This document shows, in pieces, positions 23,505 to 31,641 of a stretch of DNA of 64,000 nt. Position numbers and translations under genes: made by a program. How positions within the stretch are numbered: position 1 is the stretch's first letter; each line of letters opens with the position of its first letter. The notes under the pieces are model-generated. The model searched no databases. It was given only the letters and a program-made list of their open reading frames with translations, and was not told the origin of the DNA. The stretch spans positions 1 through 64,000 of the forward strand of contig NZ_JAGGOK010000063.1 in assembly GCF_018614615.1 (NCBI RefSeq). Reading direction: 5' to 3'. This DNA is from Streptomyces sp. ISL-100. Lineage in GTDB: Bacteria; Actinomycetota; Actinomycetes; Streptomycetales; Streptomycetaceae.

Positions 23505-24812
23505 ATGGAGATGCGAATGCCGGAGACAGGCCAGTCCACGCAAGGTCACATATCCGGCACGGGGGTGGAAAGCGCTGCCGAAAGCGCGATCCTGACCCCC
23601 GCCGCCCGACGCACAAGCCTCCTGGTCACGCTGGTGCTCGGCGGGCTCACCGCGCTGCCACCGCTCTCCATGGACATGTACCTCCCGGCTCTCCCCGAGG
23701 TCACGGAATCCCTGCGCTCGCCCGCCGCGACCGTGCAGCTCACGCTGACCGCGTGCCTGGCCGGCATGGCGCTGGGGCAGCTGGTGGTCGGCCCGATGAG
23801 CGACAGGTTCGGCCGCCGGAAGCCCCTCCTCCTCGGCATGATCGTGTACGTCGTAGCCACCGCGATCTGCGCCTTCGCGCCCTCCACCGAGCTCCTGATC
23901 GCCTTCCGCCTGCTCCAGGGGCTCGCGGGGGCGGCGGGCATCGTGATCGCCCGGGCGGTCGTCCGTGACCTCTACGACGGCGTGGAGATGGCCCGTTTCT
24001 TCTCCACCCTCATGCTGATCTCCGGCGTCGCGCCGGTCATCGCGCCCGTCATAGGCGGCCAGGTGCTCCGCCTGACCGACTGGCGCGGCATCTTCGTAGT
24101 CCTCACCGCTGTCGGCGTCCTCCTCACCCTCGTGGTGTGGAAGTGGCTGCACGAGACGCTGCCGGTGGACCGGCGGCACGAGGGAGGCGTCGGCGAAGCC
24201 CTCCGTACGATGCGCGGCCTGCTCGCGGACCGCGTCTTCACCGGCTACGTACTGGCCGGCGGCCTCGCTTTCGCGGCCCTCTTCGCGTACATAGCCGCGT
24301 CCCCCTTCGTCGTCCAGGAGATCTACGGCGCGTCGCCCCAAACCTTCAGCCTGCTCTTCGGCATCAACTCGGTCGGCCTGATCGCGGTCGGCCAGATCAA
24401 CGGCAAACTGCTGGTGGGCCGGGTCAGCATGGACAAGGTGCTGGCCACGGGCCTGACCGTGATCGCCCTCGCGTCCCTGGCCCTGCTGCTGATGTCCACG
24501 GGCGTATTCGGCAAGGTCGGTCTGGTGCCCGTCGCGGCCGGCCTCTTCGTCCTGATGTCGTCGATGGGCCTGGCCCTCCCCAACACCAACGCCCTGGCCC
24601 TGATGCGCACCCCGCACGCGGCGGGCTCGGCGTCCGCGCTGCTCGGTACGTCATCGTTCCTGATCGGCGCGATCGCATCACCCCTGGTCGGCATCGCGGG
24701 CGAGGCGACGGCGGTCCCGATGGCAGTGGTCCAGCTGACGTGCGCCCTGGCCTCACTGACGTGCTTCGCGGCCCTGTGCCGCCCGTGGAGGCGTTCACCC
24801 GTGCCGGTGTGA
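23505..24812 (+). CDS. Bcr/CflA family multidrug efflux MFS transporter
   Basis: About 435 residues, 12 predicted helices. An N-terminal PLSMDMYLPALPEV segment, then GQLVVGPMSDRFGRRKPLLL (MFS motif A) and AFRLLQGLAGAAGIVIARAV (the Bcr/CflA hallmark) identify the DHA1 Bcr/CflA group, proton-driven exporters of bicyclomycin, chloramphenicol or similar drugs. ATGs at 23505, 23514 and 23520 all fit; the start is uncertain by five residues. Divergent from the dehydrogenase gene with 67 bp between. Confidence 0.9.
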   Translation: MEMRMPETGQSTQGHISGTGVESAAESAILTPAARRTSLLVTLVLGGLTALPPLSMDMYLPALPEVTESLRSPAATVQLTLTACLAGMALGQLVVGPMSDRFGRRKPLLLGMIVYVVATAICAFAPSTELLIAFRLLQGLAGAAGIVIARAVVRDLYDGVEMARFFSTLMLISGVAPVIAPVIGGQVLRLTDWRGIFVVLTAVGVLLTLVVWKWLHETLPVDRRHEGGVGEALRTMRGLLADRVFTGYVLAGGLAFAALFAYIAASPFVVQEIYGASPQTFSLLFGINSVGLIAVGQINGKLLVGRVSMDKVLATGLTVIALASLALLLMSTGVFGKVGLVPVAAGLFVLMSSMGLALPNTNALALMRTPHAAGSASALLGTSSFLIGAIASPLVGIAGEATAVPMAVVQLTCALASLTCFAALCRPWRRSPVPV

Positions 24813-24828
24813 CAGACGTGTTGGAGCG

Positions 24829-25575
24829 TCAGCGCGTGTACCGGGCCACTGTGTACGCAGTCGGACCGCTGAGTCCGGTCCCCCCGGACCCGTCGACCAT
24901 GTCCACGATCTCGAATCCTGCGGCTGACGCGTAGCGCTCCAGTTCCCGCGGGAACAGGACACGCCGCCGGATCTCGTCCTGGGCATCGCTCCCGGAGGCG
25001 AGCACCCATCTCCTGTGCATGGTGTTGATCTGAGTCCGTAGGTCCCACTCATAGCCGATTGCGACCCGCGCGGGTCCGTCCGGAGTCTCGACAACGGCAC
25101 TGATGGGCTCGGGGCGAATGATGGGCGCTACGGGCGAGCAGAGCACCAGGAGTGCGCCCGGTCGTGCGTGTGCGGCGAAAGTAGCGAACGCTTGGCTGAT
25201 CTCGTCGTTGTCGTGCAGGTAGGCCAGAGAATTGCCGAGGCAGGTCACGGCGTCCATGCGTTGTTGGAGCCGAACGGTTCGCATGTCGCCGGCGCGGATG
25301 TCCAGCCCGGACCGTACTCGATGCGCGTAGTCGACCAATCCGGTCTGTAGGTCCACGCCGACGCAGTCGAAGCGCTTGGCCAAGATCTCCAAGTCGCGCC
25401 CCGTACCGCATCCGAAATCCACCAGCGTGGTCGCATCCGGCCGATGGCGTTCGATCAGGGCTTGGCATGCCTCGGCGCTGCCGCTGTCCGACTGGATCGC
25501 GTCATACAGTGCGGGGTCTCGATAGAAGAGGTTTGTTGCTTCCATGCGTTCGGCTTCCACGTCGGGGCTGGTCAC
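24829..25575 (-). CDS. Class I SAM-dependent methyltransferase
   Basis: 248 residues. The GTG at 25575 overlaps the upstream stop (GTGA, 4 bp), so it is translationally coupled. Motif I is LVDFGCGTGRDLEILAKRF (51-69), then the acidic VGVDLQTGLVDYA, MDAVTCLGNSLAYL (motif II/III) and PGALLVLCSP. The C-terminal half has RTQINTMHRRWVL, common to small-molecule methyltransferases. It is the second gene after the asparagine-synthetase-like enzyme and probably modifies the same product. Substrate unknown. Confidence 0.85.
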   Translation of the reverse strand: MTSPDVEAERMEATNLFYRDPALYDAIQSDSGSAEACQALIERHRPDATTLVDFGCGTGRDLEILAKRFDCVGVDLQTGLVDYAHRVRSGLDIRAGDMRTVRLQQRMDAVTCLGNSLAYLHDNDEISQAFATFAAHARPGALLVLCSPVAPIIRPEPISAVVETPDGPARVAIGYEWDLRTQINTMHRRWVLASGSDAQDEIRRRVLFPRELERYASAAGFEIVDMVDGSGGTGLSGPTAYTVARYTR

Positions 25576-26996
25576 ATGAGGCTCCGCAGCCCGACTTCCA
25601 AGGCGAGCACGTCGCACAGCAGATCGGGCACCACGGGCGCGTGCTCGGCGTCCTCCCTGGCCTGCGCAAGCGCTTTGGGGTCAACGTATCCGAGGTCCAC
25701 CAACAGTGAATCCCGCACCATGCCGGCCAGGGTAGGTAGCCCGAAGGAGCGCATTCCCGCTTCCATGACGCCAAGGAAATTCTCCGGTTCCGCCGGCGAG
25801 GCGACCGACTCGGGCAGTCCCGCACGCCTTAGCCGCTCGCGGAACAGAGCCTTTCCGCGCTTGTACTCGTGCGGTAGCTGCTCCATGAACCGCACGATGC
25901 GAGGGTGTACGAGCGGGCTTACGGGCCAGATTCCGACCCGAAGGAAACCCGGATTGTGGAGCCCGAACGCCATGAGCGTTGGCACCGGGAGTACCGGAAT
26001 CGGTGCCAGGTGCTCGTTGACGTCGGCCAGTGCTCGTGCTGCCTCGTTGCCGAGCCACGGAACGGGGTCCGTCGCAGGGAGTCTGGCACTCGTTCTCGAA
26101 TGGTGAGCGTTGGTCTCGTCGCCGCCGCTGCCCGTGAACATGACCTCACAGGCTCGTGCGGCTGCTTGCTTGCGGATCACGTCGAACGTTTCTTGGTAGA
26201 ACGCGCCGACGGGGTCGTGGGGCGTACCGAGGGCGCGCACTCCACCCGGTACGAATGGGGGAAGTCGCATGGCAGGAGCGGCCGTGTCGCGAAAGCCGCA
26301 GTGGTCCACCAATGCCCGCCGACGCTCTCGCTGCTGTGCCCCGACGCTTCCGCCCATCAGCAACCCGAAGCTGTGCACCGCGTTGTAGCCGGCCGAACTC
26401 ACTGACAAGGCGACGTTGGCGGAGTCGGATCCGCCCGAAAGTTCAATGCCGACGCACCCGATCGCCGTCGGGGCTTCGCGGACTGCCTCGGACAGCAGGG
26501 AGTCGAATACGTCGAGCGGATCCACGTCGGGGCGCAGAGGACGCGGTGCGAGTACATGCTCGGCGGGCTCGGGGTATTGCACCCTGAGGCCCGAGGAAGT
26601 GAAGACGGCTGTTGCCCGTTCGGTGAGGCGGTACACCCCCTCAAACAGCGTGTCGGCGGTGTACCGATGCTGTCTGGTCAGAGTCCGGGCTACGACGCGG
26701 GGTACGAGCCGGTCGACCCGTAGGTGCGGGCGCAGCTCCGCAAGGTCCCAGGACGCGTACAAGACATCCTCGGCCGACACGAGGAAGAGCGGCGCCGTAC
26801 CGACCGCACCCGCCGTCAGACGCACTTCCCCGGGTTTCATCGTCAGTGCGGCGAAGTCTGCCTCTCCCTGCTTGCACTCCCTCACCGTCAGGCTGACACA
26901 CGGCGCAGAGACCGGCACACCGCTGCGATACGACGAGTCGGCGGTGAGCCACTGGCTCGGCGGCACTGTTCCACGCAGTGCCGTGCGGGCATGCAT
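25572..26996 (-). CDS. Asparagine-synthetase-like amide/isopeptide-forming enzyme
   Basis: 474 residues. An N-terminal degenerate glutaminase-like domain lacks the Cys2 nucleophile (MHARTALRG), so it probably does not use glutamine. The C-terminal synthetase domain has the ATP pyrophosphatase loop IELSGGSDSANVAL (185-198) and FTGSGGDETN (287-296), plus LVHPRIVRFMEQLPHEYKRG and KALFRERLRRAGL. This layout matches enzymes that adenylate a carboxylate and form an amide without ammonia (lasso cyclases, beta-lactam synthetase type). No precursor peptide or protease gene is visible nearby, so the product is unknown. First gene of a two-gene operon; start could be slightly further in. Confidence 0.72.
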   Translation of the reverse strand: MHARTALRGTVPPSQWLTADSSYRSGVPVSAPCVSLTVRECKQGEADFAALTMKPGEVRLTAGAVGTAPLFLVSAEDVLYASWDLAELRPHLRVDRLVPRVVARTLTRQHRYTADTLFEGVYRLTERATAVFTSSGLRVQYPEPAEHVLAPRPLRPDVDPLDVFDSLLSEAVREAPTAIGCVGIELSGGSDSANVALSVSSAGYNAVHSFGLLMGGSVGAQQRERRRALVDHCGFRDTAAPAMRLPPFVPGGVRALGTPHDPVGAFYQETFDVIRKQAAARACEVMFTGSGGDETNAHHSRTSARLPATDPVPWLGNEAARALADVNEHLAPIPVLPVPTLMAFGLHNPGFLRVGIWPVSPLVHPRIVRFMEQLPHEYKRGKALFRERLRRAGLPESVASPAEPENFLGVMEAGMRSFGLPTLAGMVRDSLLVDLGYVDPKALAQAREDAEHAPVVPDLLCDVLALEVGLRSLM

Positions 26997-27074
26997 TCTC
27001 GAAGCTCTCTCGCGCCGGCTCGGCCGACCTGTGACGCACGCTGAGGCGAGCTTGCCTGTTCCCCGCAGTCACTC

Positions 27075-27105
27075 CATTCCCTCCACGGATACCGTGGAGG
27101 GAATG
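27075..27105. promoter_or_regulatory. 31-bp perfect palindrome in the divergent region
   Basis: CATTCCCTCCACGG, spacer ATA, CCGTGGAGGGAATG: 14-bp arms without mismatch. It lies between the asparagine-synthetase-like gene (start 26996, leftward) and the TPR protein gene (start 27127, rightward) and ends 21 bases before the latter start. A strong candidate operator, or an RNA hairpin in the leader of the TPR gene. Confidence 0.6.
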
Positions 27106-27126
27106 ATCGACCTGGGGAGGCAAGAC

Positions 27127-28149
27127 ATGGACCCGTCCCGCCGCAGCGTCCTGGGTGCCGGTCTGTTCTCCGTGGCGCTGACGATCCCCGGTTGGCCGGA
27201 CGTAATCGGGCGTGCGGAGGCGGTACAGTCCGGCCGCACCGCGCGTATCGGGATGAACGAAGTAGACATGGTCATCGCCATGACGGAGCGAGTCTCCGAT
27301 CTCGACGACCAGTTCGGCGGTCGTCACGCACGTCCCATGGCCGCCTCGTTCATGGTCAACACCGTGGCTTCATACCTTCGCGCCGACGCGTCGGAGGAGG
27401 TACGTCAAGCGATGCTGTCCGCCGCCTCAGACCTGCTGTACCTGACTGGCTACATGGCCGTGGACGAAGGGCTGCACGGCCTTGCGCAGCGCTACTACGT
27501 CAACGCCCTGCAACTGGCGGTCGCGGCCGAGGATCACCTGACGTACTGCACCACTCTGCGCGGCATGAGCGTCCAGGCGGTCGACCTGGGCTACGGGGCC
27601 AAGGCAATGGAGCTGGCCAATGCCGCTGCCGCCGCCTCGCCGAAGGCCGGTCCCCGGATGCGGGCCTTCCTTGCCGGGCAACAAGCGCACACAGCTGCGC
27701 AGACTGGCGACCGTACGAGTGCCTTGCGATACATCCGTGAGGCGGAGGCCGCCATGGACCGTGCCGAGTCACGCGGCAAGGCATTCGGCTCGTACGATCC
27801 GGCGGCGCTCAACTACCACATCAGCCAGGTCCGTTACGAACTGGGCGACGTGGCCGGCGCCATCGAAGCCATGCAGGAGTCGGACAAGGTGCGCTTCAGC
27901 GTCTATCGCCGTGCTCGGGTTCGGCACCGGGCCACGCTGGCTGAGAGGCAACTGGAGATCGGCCACCTGGAATCGGCTTGCACCACCTGGCACCAGGCCC
28001 TCGACGACTACCCCATGGTCCAGTCCGGCCGCGCCGACGAGCGCGTGAAGACGATGTTCAGCCTCCTACGCCCACATCTGAAGAACGCAACCGCCCGCGA
28101 CCTGCACGACCGAGCACGGACAATCGCTCGCCCAGCGCTGGTGAGTTGA
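27127..28149 (+). CDS. TPR-repeat regulator-like protein lacking the HTH domain
   Basis: 340 residues from the ATG at 27127, which has GGGGAGG 6 bases upstream. The opening MDPSRRSVLGAGLFSVALTI resembles a Tat signal. In the Streptomyces HTH-TPR family I recall a similar segment falling mid-protein, after an N-terminal helix-turn-helix. Several TPR-like helix pairs follow (DEGLHGLAQRYYVNALQLAV, AKAMELANAAAAASPKAGPR, ALRYIREAEAAMDRAESRGK, VAGAIEAMQESDKVRFSVYR). The same frame continues upstream as LEALSRRLGRPVTHAEA, like the end of the HTH region, then stops making sense at about 26990. It is either an N-terminally truncated regulator or re-started here. Divergent from the asparagine-synthetase-like operon. 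Confidence 0.65.
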   Translation: MDPSRRSVLGAGLFSVALTIPGWPDVIGRAEAVQSGRTARIGMNEVDMVIAMTERVSDLDDQFGGRHARPMAASFMVNTVASYLRADASEEVRQAMLSAASDLLYLTGYMAVDEGLHGLAQRYYVNALQLAVAAEDHLTYCTTLRGMSVQAVDLGYGAKAMELANAAAAASPKAGPRMRAFLAGQQAHTAAQTGDRTSALRYIREAEAAMDRAESRGKAFGSYDPAALNYHISQVRYELGDVAGAIEAMQESDKVRFSVYRRARVRHRATLAERQLEIGHLESACTTWHQALDDYPMVQSGRADERVKTMFSLLRPHLKNATARDLHDRARTIARPALVS

Positions 28150-28666
28150 CCCGGCCTGTCCAGCTCAGGAGCAAGCTGCACTTGCCCATTCCGATCCGCG
28201 AGGGGCCCCTCGACCTTCACGGCGGCGTCGGCGCCACCCCAGGCGTACGGTGCACGAGATGCGGCCGTTCTTGGATCAACGCGACAATTTCAGCGCGTGA
28301 GTGGTCCGGCGCCACATCGGCGGCGCCCGCTACGTAACTAATGAGACAGGGAAGCTCCCCTTACATATGGAGGTCAGCGATCGTCCGTATGGCGAGACAT
28401 CCGTCACGCCAGATCGGTGCATCACGCCCAGAAACGACATCAGGCGGCATCGAGTGACACGAAACGACGGGGGTCGCCGTGGATTCGAAGGGAGTTCAGT
28501 AGGCGCTGACACCCAGTGCCTACGTGCCCCTCAAGCGAACCTCACGCTGTGTCAGGTACTGGGCGTAACCTGAACGACACAAGGCCGCCTTCGATCGGAA
28601 GGCGGCCTAGGGCAGCTCACGCGCGGAGTGCCATCCGTCGGGAGCTTGAGTTCAAGGGAGAAAACC
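28150..28666. other. About 500-bp intergenic region
   Basis: No frame with good codon bias or ribosome site. It contains the hairpin at 28582-28608. A repeated GTCAGGTACTGGGCG/GCGCTGACACCCAGTGCC patch near 28503-28565 makes an imperfect inverted repeat (GCTGACACCCAGT...GTGTCAGG). The last 50 bp likely carry the leader of the antirepressor gene. Confidence 0.4.
28582..28608. terminator. Hairpin upstream of the antirepressor gene
   Basis: AGGCCGCCTT and AAGGCGGCCT with loop CGATCGG: a 10-bp perfect stem about 60 bp before the antirepressor start. May insulate it from upstream transcription. Confidence 0.6.
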
Positions 28667-29488
28667 TTGTCCGTACTGGACAGTACCTTGCCTCATGAAG
28701 AAGGCAACCCTGGGGTCAGCCCCTTCGACAAGATCATGCTGCTGGATCACAGCGGACAGGAGCGGTGGTCCGCCCGCGATCTACAGCGCCTCATGAGCTA
28801 CGACCGCTGGGAGCGCTTCGCGGAAGTGCTCACGAGGGCACAGCAGACGATTACCGCTTCGGGCCTCGATCCGCTGGATCACTTTCGCGGTGCTGCGAAA
28901 GTGATACCGGGTGGTCGCTGGGGCCAGCAGAAGGTGTCCGACTACCGTCTGACCCGCTTCGGCGCCTACCACGTTGCCCTTGCTGGCGACGGTCGTAAGC
29001 CCGAGGTAGCCGCCGCGAAGACGTATTTCGCGGTCAAGGCCCGGGAAGCCGAGCTGGTTCAAGCACCTGCGCCGGACGTGTCGAGCCCTGAGGGAATTCT
29101 TGCGCTGGCTCAGCAGTACGTGGCTGCAGCTCAGGAGCTTGTGAGCACCAAGAAGGTCCTCGCGATCGCTGCGCCGAAGGCTGGTAAGTGGGACGCGTTC
29201 TGTGACTCGGACGGGCTCATCGACATGAACGCCGCCGCCAAGGCGCTCACAGACGTAACCGGCGGTCTTGGCCGCACTAAGTTCATGAAGCTGCTGAGGT
29301 CGCAGGAGATCCACTTCCTCCAGATCCAGAACCGGCGCCTGCCCTACGAGAACCACATCAAGGCTGGCAGGGCGGAAGTAAAGCTCGTGCAGGCGAACTA
29401 CCAATGGGTCGAGCAGACCTTCTTCACCGGGAAGGGGCTCGATTGGCTCGCCGACAAGCTCGGCTCCGCCCGTCAGGCTGCCGCCTGA
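28667..29488 (+). CDS. Phage-type antirepressor (DinD-like N-terminus, KilAC/ANT C-terminus)
   Basis: About 273 residues from a TTG at 28667 (AGGGAG 7 bases upstream); an in-frame start at 28628 would add 13. N-terminal part (SARDLQRLMSYDRWERFAEV, then SDYRLTRFGAYHVALAGDG and AAAKTYFAVKAREAEL) matches the DinD/BRO-like domain. The C-terminal part (PKAGKWDAFCDSDGLIDMNA, GLGRTKFMKLLRSQEIHFLQ, LPYENHIKAGRAEVK) is the KilAC antirepressor domain. In phages these proteins counter a repressor during induction. Here no other phage gene is seen, so it is a domesticated or leftover gene, framed by two hairpins. Confidence 0.82.
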   Translation: MSVLDSTLPHEEGNPGVSPFDKIMLLDHSGQERWSARDLQRLMSYDRWERFAEVLTRAQQTITASGLDPLDHFRGAAKVIPGGRWGQQKVSDYRLTRFGAYHVALAGDGRKPEVAAAKTYFAVKAREAELVQAPAPDVSSPEGILALAQQYVAAAQELVSTKKVLAIAAPKAGKWDAFCDSDGLIDMNAAAKALTDVTGGLGRTKFMKLLRSQEIHFLQIQNRRLPYENHIKAGRAEVKLVQANYQWVEQTFFTGKGLDWLADKLGSARQAAA

Positions 29489-29490
29489 GA

Positions 29491-29534
29491 CGACGTGTAC
29501 CCCTCCCTCCGACAGGTAGGAGGGGTACACGTCG
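29491..29534. terminator. Strong hairpin terminator after the antirepressor gene
   Basis: CGACGTGTACCCCTCC and its perfect 16-bp complement flank a 12-base loop, starting 3 bp after the stop codon. It can also end the convergent leftward gene (stop at 29563). Confidence 0.85.
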
Positions 29535-29562
29535 CCGCGCCCAGGACGAAAGTGTGTGGCCG

Positions 29563-30033
29563 TCACCCGACCGGCGGCGGAACGCGAAGAGGAACCGGAT
29601 CGTGCTGCTGCCCGTCCCAACAGACACTGATCACAGCTGGGAGGGAAGTTTGGTCGGAGCTGACCAGTGAAAACTCGTGCAACGCCCCAGGGCGGAGCGT
29701 GAGGCCGGCGGGGAGGGGACTGCGTAGTCCTGGAGGGTCGCCCTCGATCATCACGTTGTGGGCCGTCGCAGTTCCGCGGTTGTAGAGGTGCCACAACGTG
29801 TGTCTGGAGTGTTCGATGACCAAGTCGACCCGAGGACGGTTGGCTTCTTCTTCAGCCAGTCGCCGTTCGGCCGCTTCGCGTCGCTGGTCGGCGAGTGTCT
29901 CTTCTGCCGCAACAGCTGACCTCTCGGCCGCGTTCGCCGATCGTTTCCCATCCCCCCGGGCCTTCAGGCTCACCACCACAGCGGTAGCGGCCATCACGCA
30001 CGCGCCCCATGCGGGTATGTCTCCCCAGTTCAT
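29563..30033 (-). CDS. Membrane-anchored protein of unknown function
   Basis: 156 residues. One N-terminal helix (WGACVMAATAVVVSLKARGD) is followed by an Ala/Glu/Arg coiled coil (AAERSAVAAEETLADQRREA, about 35-66) and a beta-rich domain (RVDLVIEHSRHTLWHLYNRG, TATAHNVMIEGDPPGLR). It is the common Streptomyces layout of a single-TM protein with an Ig-like cytoplasmic domain. No family named. Upstream neighbour is the 30213 lipoprotein gene. Confidence 0.55.
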   Translation of the reverse strand: MNWGDIPAWGACVMAATAVVVSLKARGDGKRSANAAERSAVAAEETLADQRREAAERRLAEEEANRPRVDLVIEHSRHTLWHLYNRGTATAHNVMIEGDPPGLRSPLPAGLTLRPGALHEFSLVSSDQTSLPAVISVCWDGQQHDPVPLRVPPPVG

Positions 30034-30212
30034 GACGGGACCTTAGCGGCACCCCGAGCGCTAGGCCTCACATGTCCAGGAGGGGTAGACGAATCTCCTC
30101 CTGGCACGATCGGATTCGTTCGGCCTTCTGTCACCGCTGCAAGCACGGTCGGGCCGGACGCTCGCACGTCGCCCACACGTCGTCGCATCGGCCTGGCCGA
30201 TCGCTCGCCGTC

Positions 30213-31508
30213 TCAGTCCCGCCGTGCGTAGGCGATCAAATGCGGGTGGTCCTTGCGGTCGGTCCAGGGGAACAGGGCCGTGCCCGCTACCTCCACCGCT
30301 GGGATGTGCACGTTCGTCGGGAGGGCTGTTGGGCGGGAGGTTGGGAGGTCGGCTTCTACCGGGGTGTGCGTCGTCGTGGTGCCGTACGCGGTGCCCGTGT
30401 CCGTGACCATCGTCAGCGACAGTGGCTTCGTGCCGTCCGCTTCCTCGAAGCAGTGGCCGGCGCCCGTCTCCAGGTCGAAGCCCAGGCTGCCCGCCACCAT
30501 GTACCGGCCCTCCGGCGCCACCGCCGCCTGTGGGTACGTCCCCGGCTCTATGGCCGGCTTCCGGCACTCCGCCTTCGCCAGTACCTTCCCCGTCGTCGTG
30601 TCGTGGACTGCCCACACGTCGTAGTCGGCGGCGCCTTTGCTGCCCCGCTTCTTCTGCCATCTGGCGAGAACCCGGCCGTCGGTCACCGAGGTCGGCACCC
30701 CCGAGGCCGAATCCGTTCCGGCGGGAGCGGTCTTTCGGCTGTGCCAGCCGTCCCGGACCCAGAACTCCCGGCGGCCGCTCACCAGCAGCCCCTTCTCCGT
30801 CACCGCCCGCACCTGGGTCTGCACCCGGCAGTCCCCGCACCCCTTCGGGTAGCGGAGGTCCGAAGCAGCGATGTGGGTGATCCGGCCCGTCACCGGGTCC
30901 ACGACGGCGCTGTCCGCGCCGCCGTCGCTGACGAGGATGCCGGGGCCGGCGCCGTTCACCGTCGGGACGTCCGCCCAGGGCAGCTCGACCCGCTGCTGCG
31001 CACCGCTTTCCACGTCGTACACGTCCAGCGCCACGATCATGTCGGCCGAGGTCAGCGCGTCCTCGCCGACCTTTCCGTACGACCAGGTGACGAAGTACTC
31101 CCGGCCGTCCTTGGCCACGGCCAGCAGCCGGGGGAAGTATGTGGGGTCGGACAGGGGCTGCCAGGCGTCACCCGCCCATTGCCTTTTGCCGCTCGCGGCG
31201 TCTACCGTCCGCAGCCGGAAGCGGGTGGCGGACACCCGCTCCAGGTAGCCGACCCGCCCCGCACTCGGGGCGACCGCGTAGTCCGGCGAGACGTTGGCGA
31301 TCTGCCAGCCCTGTTCGTTGGTGTACGCCGAAGGAACCGCAAGCCGCGTCGCGGGCCCGGCGGCCGCGGTCTTCTTCGCGGGTTTCGGGGGCTCGGGCTT
31401 CGTCCGCTTCTCGCCCTCGCTGCCGCCGCCGCACGTCGCCAGCAGGAGCAGCAGTGCGAGGGCGATCACACCAGCCACCAGAGCCACCCGTACGACCCGC
31501 TGTCCCAT
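30213..31508 (-). CDS. Lipoprotein with predicted beta-propeller-like repeats
   Basis: 431 residues from the ATG at 31508 (GGGGGG ribosome site). The N-terminal hydrophobic helix ends in LLLATCGGG, a lipobox. After a Lys/Pro linker come repeated strands of the type RVGYLERVSATRFRLRTVDA, YFVTWSYGKVGED, GAGPGILVSDGGADSAVVDP and RVLARWQKKRG, like a PQQ/WD propeller. Surface-anchored, function unknown. The Cys-containing part (PKGCGDCRVQT) may form a disulfide. Confidence 0.6.
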   Translation of the reverse strand: MGQRVVRVALVAGVIALALLLLLATCGGGSEGEKRTKPEPPKPAKKTAAAGPATRLAVPSAYTNEQGWQIANVSPDYAVAPSAGRVGYLERVSATRFRLRTVDAASGKRQWAGDAWQPLSDPTYFPRLLAVAKDGREYFVTWSYGKVGEDALTSADMIVALDVYDVESGAQQRVELPWADVPTVNGAGPGILVSDGGADSAVVDPVTGRITHIAASDLRYPKGCGDCRVQTQVRAVTEKGLLVSGRREFWVRDGWHSRKTAPAGTDSASGVPTSVTDGRVLARWQKKRGSKGAADYDVWAVHDTTTGKVLAKAECRKPAIEPGTYPQAAVAPEGRYMVAGSLGFDLETGAGHCFEEADGTKPLSLTMVTDTGTAYGTTTTHTPVEADLPTSRPTALPTNVHIPAVEVAGTALFPWTDRKDHPHLIAYARRD

Positions 31509-31641
31509 GGTCCCCCCGATGGTCAAGTCAACGGGCGTCAGCGTAGCAACTGCGCGTGGTGGCAGATCAGTTCGGCCGCAAGGCCCTCAGGCCCTCGTAC
31601 GGGCGCCCCCGGCGTACTCCAGAAGTGCCTAAAATTCGACA

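Noticed and set aside
28301..28573. 90-codon plus-strand frame, checked as a possible precursor peptide for the asparagine-synthetase-like enzyme
   Set aside because: No ribosome site, poor codon bias, far from the operon and on the other side of the TPR gene.
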